Of a stretch of DNA of 64,000 bases, positions 59,117 through 64,000 are shown piece by piece (the stretch's first letter is position 1; every line of letters begins with the position of its first letter). Origin of the DNA: Streptomyces mobaraensis NBRC 13819 = DSM 40847 (GTDB lineage: Bacteria > Actinomycetota > Actinomycetes > Streptomycetales > Streptomycetaceae); contig NZ_CP072827.1 in assembly GCF_017916255.1 (NCBI RefSeq), positions 1,426,001 to 1,490,000 on the forward strand, in the 5' to 3' direction. Made by a program: the position numbers and the translations under genes. The notes under the pieces were generated by a model that had not been told where the DNA came from, ran no database searches, and worked only from the letters and a program-made list of their open reading frames with translations.

Positions 59117-60205
59117 TCAGACCTTGCCCACGATGTCCACGACGAAGACCAGCGGCGCGTCGGCGGGGATGCCGCTGCCCGGCGGCGGGCTGCTGCCGTA
59201 CGCCTGCTCGGCCGGGAGCACCAGCAGCACCCTGTCCCCCACGTGCTTGCCGACCAGGCCCTTGTCCCAGCCGGAGACGACCGAACCGGTGCCGATCTGG
59301 AAGCCGGTGGCGCCGCCGTGGTCCCAGGACGAGTCGAACTTCTTCCCGCCGTCCCACAGCACGCCGGTGTACTGGGCGACCAGGCCGTCGCCGGCCTTGA
59401 CCTCGGGGCCGTCGCCCTTGATCAGTACCTGTTCCTTGAGCTCCTTGGGCGCCTTCTCCCCCTTGGGCATGGTGATCTCGGCCGGCTTCCCCGACTCGGC
59501 CTTCACCTCCGGCATCCCCGGCTCGGGCTTCGCCTGCTCGCCCTTGGCCTCCGCCTTGGCGTCCACCGTGCCGGTGCCCACCACGTCGAGGACCCACACG
59601 AGCGTCTGGTCCGCGTTCTGCTGGACCTTGTCGCCGTACATCGACTTCAGCGTGCCCTCGGCCCACACCCGGGTGCCGACCTTGCGGCCCACCAGGGCGT
59701 CGGCGACCGCGTCCGGCACCTGGCCGCCGCCCTCTCCGCCGCCCACCCGCTGCACCAGCTCGCGGCGCGGCCCCTTGGTGTCCTGGCCCGGCTCGGGGTT
59801 CCAGGTGCCCTTCGGGGTGGCGCCCTCCTGGGCCGACTGCACCGCGAAGGCGAGCCGGGTGAACGCGCCCTTCTCCACCGTGGCGCCCTTGCCCTCGGTG
59901 ATCGTGGTGATCCGCACCTTGTCCGGACCCCTGGCGTCCTTGGGAACGGAGATCTTCGGCTGCTCGCCGAAGGCGCCCGTCACCGTGATCTTCGAGCCGC
60001 CCTGCGCGGACCCGGAGCTCTCCGACGCCTTGGAGCTGCTCTCGGAGGACTTCTTCGAGCCGTCGTCCGAGCCGCAGCCCGCGGCGGTCAGCAGCAGGAC
60101 GGGCACGGCCAGGGCGGCGGCCAGACGGCGGGACGGGCGGGTGCCGCTCGCGGTCCTCGCGAGGCGACGGGATTGCGGGAAACGTCCCGCGGTGAATCGC
60201 AGCAT
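59117..60205 (-). CDS. FKBP-type peptidyl-prolyl isomerase lipoprotein, two FKBP-like domains
   Basis: A 362-residue exported lipoprotein. The signal ends in the lipobox LTAAGC with Cys44 as the lipidation site, followed by a Ser-rich linker. The first FKBP-like domain (about 100-225) is degenerate (AFTRLAFAVQSAQEG and RVWAEGTLKSMYG), whereas the second (about 260-362) is well conserved (YTGVLWDGGKKFDSSWDHGG, VVSGWDKGLVGKHVGDRVLL). It should fold secreted proteins at the cell surface. The ATG at 60205 was chosen because it begins the signal peptide. Confidence 0.92.
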   Translation of the reverse strand: MLRFTAGRFPQSRRLARTASGTRPSRRLAAALAVPVLLLTAAGCGSDDGSKKSSESSSKASESSGSAQGGSKITVTGAFGEQPKISVPKDARGPDKVRITTITEGKGATVEKGAFTRLAFAVQSAQEGATPKGTWNPEPGQDTKGPRRELVQRVGGGEGGGQVPDAVADALVGRKVGTRVWAEGTLKSMYGDKVQQNADQTLVWVLDVVGTGTVDAKAEAKGEQAKPEPGMPEVKAESGKPAEITMPKGEKAPKELKEQVLIKGDGPEVKAGDGLVAQYTGVLWDGGKKFDSSWDHGGATGFQIGTGSVVSGWDKGLVGKHVGDRVLLVLPAEQAYGSSPPPGSGIPADAPLVFVVDIVGKV

Positions 60206-60293
60206 CGGTCCAACTCGGGCTAGGGGGTGGTGGCTGAACAGTGCCCGCCACTCTACGGCCTGAGTCCCGTCCGGCACCCCCGTCCGACACGGC

Positions 60294-60323
60294 GGTGCGC
60301 CGGACCGAGGGGTCCGGCGCACC
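60294..60323 (-). terminator. Hairpin terminator of pafA
   Basis: GGTGCGCCGGACC (60294-60306) pairs perfectly with GGTCCGGCGCACC (60311-60323) around GAGG, 50 bases downstream of the pafA stop codon. Confidence 0.7.
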
Positions 60324-60372
60324 GATGTCCCATTCGCTGCCCCGAATTCACGAATTCAGGCCGTGCGTCCGC

Positions 60373-61734
60373 TCACATTCCGGCAATCAGCTTTTCCACC
60401 CGGTCGTCCACCGACCGGAAAGGGTCCTTGCACAACACGGTGCGCTGCGCCTGGTCGTTGAGCTTGAGGTGGACCCAGTCGACGGTGAAGTCCCGGCGCT
60501 GTTCCTGCGCGCGGCGGATGAAATCGCCGCGCAGCCGTGCCCGGGTGGTCTGCGGGGGCACCGACTTGCCCTCGAAGATCTTGAGGTCGTTGCACACCCG
60601 CGCGGCCTGGCCGCGCCGCTCCAGCAGGTAGTACAGGCCCCGGCGACGGTGGATGTCGTGGTAGGCGAGGTCTATCTGCGCGACCCTCGGGTGCGACATG
60701 CTGATGGCGTTCTTCGCCCGGTAGCGCTCGATGAGCTGGTACTTCATCACCCAGTCGATCTCGGTGGAGATGCGGTCCAGGTCCTCGTCCCGGATCGCCT
60801 CCAGGGAGCGGCCCCACAGCTCCAGCACCCGCTCGACGACGCCCGTGCGGATGCCGCGCCGCTCGCAGAAGTCGACCGCCTTCTCGTAGTACTCCTGCTG
60901 GATCTCCAGGGCGGACGCCTCCCGCCCGCTGGCCAGGCGCACCTTGCGGCGGCCGGTGATGTCGTGGCTGACCTCGCGGATGGCCCGGATGGGGTTCTCC
61001 AGGGTGAGGTCGCGCATCACCGTGCCCGCCTCGATCATGCGGAGCACCAGGTCGGTGGCGCCGACCTTGAGCAGCATCGTGGTCTCCGACATGTTGGAGT
61101 CGCCCACGATGACGTGCAGCCTGCGGTACCGCTCGGCGTCGGCGTGCGGCTCGTCCCGGGTGTTGATGATCGGGCGGGAGCGGGTGGTGGCGGAGCTGAC
61201 GCCCTCCCAGATGTGCTCCGCGCGCTGGCTGACGCAGTAGACGGCGCCGCGCGGCGTCTGCAGGACCTTCCCGGCGCCGCAGATCAGCTGACGGGTCACC
61301 AGGAAGGGGATGAGGATGTCCGCGAGGCGGGAGAACTCCCCGTGTCTGGCCACGAGGTAGTTCTCGTGGCAGCCGTAGGAGTTCCCCGCGGAGTCGGTGT
61401 TGTTCTTGAAGAGGTAGACGTCGCCCGCGATCCCCTCCTCGTGCAGGCGGCGTTCGGCGTCGACGAGCAGTCCTTCGAGAATGCGCTCGCCCGCCTTGTC
61501 GTGGGTGACCAGTTCGATCACGTTGTCGCACTCTGGTGTCGCGTATTCCGGGTGCGAGCCCACATCGAGGTAAAGACGGGCGCCGTTGCGCAGGAAGACA
61601 TTGCTGCTGCGGCCCCAGGAAACGACACGGCGGAAGAGGTACCGCGCCACTTCGTCAGGCGACAGTCGGCGCTGTCCCCTGAACGTGCACGTGACGCCGT
61701 ACTCGTTCTCCAGCCCGAAAATGCGGCGGTCCAT
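60373..61734 (-). CDS. pafA: Pup-protein ligase (proteasome accessory factor A)
   Basis: A 453-residue ligase that attaches the prokaryotic ubiquitin-like protein Pup to lysines of target proteins, using ATP. The catalytic N-terminal glutamine-synthetase-like fold is shown by [32 protein letters not shown] and [18 protein letters not shown]. The C-terminus ([19 protein letters not shown]) binds Pup. Length is normal. The ATG at 61734. Its partners prcB, prcA, pup and dop are not in the window. Confidence 0.97.
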   Translation of the reverse strand: MDRRIFGLENEYGVTCTFRGQRRLSPDEVARYLFRRVVSWGRSSNVFLRNGARLYLDVGSHPEYATPECDNVIELVTHDKAGERILEGLLVDAERRLHEEGIAGDVYLFKNNTDSAGNSYGCHENYLVARHGEFSRLADILIPFLVTRQLICGAGKVLQTPRGAVYCVSQRAEHIWEGVSSATTRSRPIINTRDEPHADAERYRRLHVIVGDSNMSETTMLLKVGATDLVLRMIEAGTVMRDLTLENPIRAIREVSHDITGRRKVRLASGREASALEIQQEYYEKAVDFCERRGIRTGVVERVLELWGRSLEAIRDEDLDRISTEIDWVMKYQLIERYRAKNAISMSHPRVAQIDLAYHDIHRRRGLYYLLERRGQAARVCNDLKIFEGKSVPPQTTRARLRGDFIRRAQEQRRDFTVDWVHLKLNDQAQRTVLCKDPFRSVDDRVEKLIAGM

Positions 61735-61743
61735 GCCTGAACA

Positions 61744-63006
61744 CTACGCCTGATGCCCTGCGCTGAAACCGGGTTCGACGGCACCGTTCCGATCGGATTC
61801 CGAACGCGCGACGACGGCCGACGCCTTCTCGGGGGCGGTCAGCGCCTTGCGCGCCGCCAGCAGGACGAGCGCCGCGGCGATCCCGCCGCCCGCCGCGACC
61901 GCGAACCCGGCCCGGGCGCCGCCCGACTGCACCGCCGGGCCGACGAACGCCGTGCCGATGGACGCGCCGACGCCGAACGAGGTGACCAGCCAGGAGAACG
62001 CCTCGGTGGCCGTGCCCGTCGGCGCGTGCCGGTCGACGACGACGAAGGCGCAGGCGAGCGCGGGCGCCAGGAACACACCGGCGACACCCGCCAGGACGGT
62101 CATCGGGACGACACCGGGGACCGTCAGCAGCGGCAGGTAGCAGACGGCCAGCGCGGCGATGATCACCCGCAGCCGGCCCTCCGGCGCGCCGGCCCACTGC
62201 CGGCCGCCGTAGACGACACCGCCGACCAGGGCGCCGGCGCTGAGCGCGGACAGCAGATAGCTGGAGATCATCTGGTCGCCGTGCGCGTCGGCGTAGGCGA
62301 CGGAGGCCACGGCTATGGAACCCAGCGCCGAGCCGACGAAGAAGAAGGTGCCCAGGACGACCAGCAGCCCCCGGGAGCGCAGGGCGCCCAGCCAGTGCGC
62401 CTCGCGCGGCTCGCTGCGCCACTTCCGCGAGGGCGGCGAGCTGACCACCGCGAGCGCGCCGAGCACGCCCAGGACGTTGATGACCAGCAGCGCGGCGGCC
62501 TCGGACCACTCGCGGACGAACAGCATCACGATGAGCGGGCCGACCGCGTACATGACCTCCTGGGCCACGGCGTCCAGGGCGTAGGCCGCGTGGATGCGGT
62601 CCTCGCGCTCCAGGACGGACGGCCACAGCGCCCGCAGGCCGCCCTCCAGCGGCGGGGTGAAGAAGCCGGCGACGATCATGGCCGCGTAGGCGACGGGCAG
62701 CGGTTCCAGGCCGACGGCGGCGAAGAGGACCATGCCCAGCGCGGACAGCACGGCCGAGGGCAGCATCACGCGCGGCTGGCCGTACAGATCGACGGCCCGG
62801 CCGAGCAGCGGCTGGCCGAACGCGTTGGCGACGCCGTAGGTGGCGGAGAGGGCGCCGGCGAGGGTGTAGCTGCCGCCCTCGGCGCGGGCGAAGAGGACGA
62901 CCGCCAGCGCGGCGGTGGCGGTGGGCAGCCGGCCCACCAGGGTGCCCACCAGCAACCGTGCGGCGTACCGCGTCCTGAGCATCTCGCCGTAGCCCGCCGC
63001 CATCAT
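61744..63006 (-). CDS. MFS transporter
   Basis: A 420-residue major-facilitator transporter with 12 helices. The inter-helix motif FGQPLLGRAVDLYGQPRVMLP (near 55-75) and a middle cytoplasmic loop (PPSRKWRSEPREAHW) fit an exporter-type subfamily. The start is an ATG pair at 63006/63003 with GAGAGG immediately upstream. It is divergent from the LacI-family gene across a 28-bp palindrome and directly upstream of pafA (9 bases), which suggests that it can be cotranscribed with the Pup ligase. Substrate unknown. Confidence 0.88.
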   Translation of the reverse strand: MMAAGYGEMLRTRYAARLLVGTLVGRLPTATAALAVVLFARAEGGSYTLAGALSATYGVANAFGQPLLGRAVDLYGQPRVMLPSAVLSALGMVLFAAVGLEPLPVAYAAMIVAGFFTPPLEGGLRALWPSVLEREDRIHAAYALDAVAQEVMYAVGPLIVMLFVREWSEAAALLVINVLGVLGALAVVSSPPSRKWRSEPREAHWLGALRSRGLLVVLGTFFFVGSALGSIAVASVAYADAHGDQMISSYLLSALSAGALVGGVVYGGRQWAGAPEGRLRVIIAALAVCYLPLLTVPGVVPMTVLAGVAGVFLAPALACAFVVVDRHAPTGTATEAFSWLVTSFGVGASIGTAFVGPAVQSGGARAGFAVAAGGGIAAALVLLAARKALTAPEKASAVVARSESDRNGAVEPGFSAGHQA

Positions 63007-63038
63007 CTGCCTCTCTCGACCGGCATCCGAGCCGGTTT

Positions 63039-63066
63039 TACGTATAACGTTGACGCGTTATACGTA
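63039..63066. promoter_or_regulatory. 28-bp palindromic operator between MFS and LacI genes
   Basis: TACGTATAACG (63039-63049) and CGTTATACGTA (63056-63066) form a perfect inverted repeat around TTGACG. It is the most AT-rich stretch in the vicinity and lies in the divergent gap, so it is the likely operator of the LacI-family regulator. Confidence 0.72.
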
Positions 63067-63124
63067 CCATGTCGGCAGCTCACGGGTCCAGCCGTGGGCG
63101 AGGCGGCGGAGAGGGGCGTCACCG

Positions 63125-64000
63125 GTGGTGACGGACGGCGAACAGAGGTCGGACGGAGTGCGCGGCGGGGGCCGCTGGCCGACGGTCCGCGGGACGCACG
63201 CGGCGCCCGCCCGGGCGACCAGCAGGGACGTGGCCCGCGCGGCCGGCGTCTCCCAGGCGACCGTCTCCCTCGTCATGGGCGACAAATGGCGCGGCCGGGT
63301 CTCCGAGGCCCGCGCCGAGGCGGTCCGCTCGGCCGCCCGCGAACTCGGCTACCGGCGCAACCTCGCCGCCCGCGACCTGCGGCTGGGCCGCACGCGGACC
63401 GTCCTGCTCGTCGTCCCCGCGCTCACCAACGAGTTCTTCGCCCGCGTCTACGCCGGGGCCGCCCGGGTGGCCGGGGAACAGGGCGTCGGCGTCCTCCTCT
63501 ACCCCTCCCCCGAGGGCATCGGCCCGGCCCGGGACCCCTTCGCCTCCGCCCGCGCCGCCCTCGACGGCGTGATCGCCTCCTCGATGGCGGTCGACTCCCT
63601 GGCCGCCCTGCGGGACGGCGGGCTGCCGGTGGTCATGCTCGACAGCGACCCCGACAGCGCGGAGGCCGCCGCCACCGTCAACCCGGACATCGCCGACGGC
63701 ATGCGGCAGGTCGCCGCACACCTGCTGGCCCTCGGCCACCGGCGCTTCGCCCACCTGTCCGCCGACGTCGACTCCTGGACCTTCCGGGTCCGGGCGCGCG
63801 CCCTGGCCGACGCGCTGCGCGGCGTCCCCGACGCGCGCGTGGTGCGCACGGAGCCGGCCGCTCTGCACGTCGACGCGGGGCGGGCGGCGGCCGAACGCGT
63901 CCTCTCCGGACCCGGCCCGCGGCCGACCGCCCTGGTCTGCGACGACGACATGCTGGCCGCGGGGGCGTGCAAGGCGGCTCGGCGGCTGGGCTTGCGGGTC
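63125..64000 (+). CDS. LacI-family transcriptional regulator, 3' end beyond the window
   Basis: The open frame runs from GTG 63125 to the end of the window without a stop codon, giving 292 residues so far. A LacI helix-turn-helix is present (TSRDVARAAGVSQATVSLVM, about residues 34-53), preceded by about 30 basic, Gly-rich residues, longer than usual, and followed by the hinge (ELGYRRNLAARDLRLGRT) and a sugar-binding-like domain (TVLLVVPALTNEFFARVYAG; GLPVVMLDSD; LVCDDDMLAAGACKAARRLG). GGAGAGGGG lies eight bases upstream of the GTG. It is divergent from the MFS gene and most likely regulates it. Confidence 0.88.
   Translation, partial: MVTDGEQRSDGVRGGGRWPTVRGTHAAPARATSRDVARAAGVSQATVSLVMGDKWRGRVSEARAEAVRSAARELGYRRNLAARDLRLGRTRTVLLVVPALTNEFFARVYAGAARVAGEQGVGVLLYPSPEGIGPARDPFASARAALDGVIASSMAVDSLAALRDGGLPVVMLDSDPDSAEAAATVNPDIADGMRQVAAHLLALGHRRFAHLSADVDSWTFRVRARALADALRGVPDARVVRTEPAALHVDAGRAAAERVLSGPGPRPTALVCDDDMLAAGACKAARRLGLRV

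Overview
The window is a stretch of very high-GC chromosome with strong G/C bias at third codon positions, abundant GTG/TTG starts, several apparently leaderless genes and an actinobacterial gene set (pafA/pafB/pafC, TatA/TatC, DUF1844, DUF1918, BtuF-like and TDT proteins). Gene order around pheS-pheT, rplT-rpmI-infC, the glutamine-synthetase-like cluster, the OpuA-type transporter, the Ski2-like helicase, tatC-tatA and pafA matches what I recall of the Streptomyces core chromosome (the SCO1590-SCO1642 interval of S. coelicolor). I call it a Streptomyces chromosome core segment with a few accessory patches. No tRNA, rRNA, transposase or prophage was recognised.

Layout. 1-5 kb: accessory detoxification genes (GNAT acetyltransferase, TetR-MFS pair, flavin monooxygenase with a divergent TetR). 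5.0-5.5 kb: a type I-E-like CRISPR array with no cas genes in the window. 5.6-8 kb: a MocR regulator and an EamA exporter whose divergent start codons overlap. 8-15.6 kb: DUF1918 protein, Tat-exported GHL10-type glycosidase, 3-hydroxybutyryl-CoA dehydrogenase, IPT-domain protein, LysE/Lrp pair, Nudix hydrolase and a TPR regulator. 15.7-24.8 kb: SpoIIE-type phosphatase and the translation block pheT-pheS, histidine kinase, TrmH-type methyltransferase, rplT, rpmI, infC. infC appears to start at ATC and to sit behind an attenuator carrying a tiny leader ORF. 25-32 kb: aquaporin, SseB-like protein, a mycosin-type protease with a membrane partner, a PLP-dependent aldolase/deaminase-like enzyme and a secreted HAD phosphatase.

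32-38 kb: a gamma-glutamylation catabolic cluster (SDR, aldehyde dehydrogenase, GlnA4-like synthetase, divergent FadR-type regulator, class I glutamine amidotransferase-type hydrolase), probably for ethanolamine or polyamine nitrogen. 37.7-46 kb: LysR/TDT transporter pair, cytoplasmic BtuF-like protein, betaine/choline ABC transporter with fused permease and receptor, 5'-3' exonuclease, and a siderophore-interacting protein behind a textbook iron box. 46-50 kb: surface protein, DrrA/DrrB-type exporter and PadR regulator. 50-63 kb: Ski2-like helicase, lipid kinase, tatC-tatA, two small proteins, pafC, pafB, two FKBPs and pafA. An MFS gene and a LacI-family gene cut by the right edge flank a 28-bp operator-like palindrome.

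The most unusual structure is a family of about 200-bp, multiply hairpinned, nearly symmetrical intergenic elements: four complete copies (7954-8161, 32976-33180, 40646-40845, 52921-53106), one half copy (26945-27047), one rearranged copy (45779-45977) and one possible relic. Their two arms change in concert between copies, and two copies have supplied the C-terminal codons of adjacent genes.
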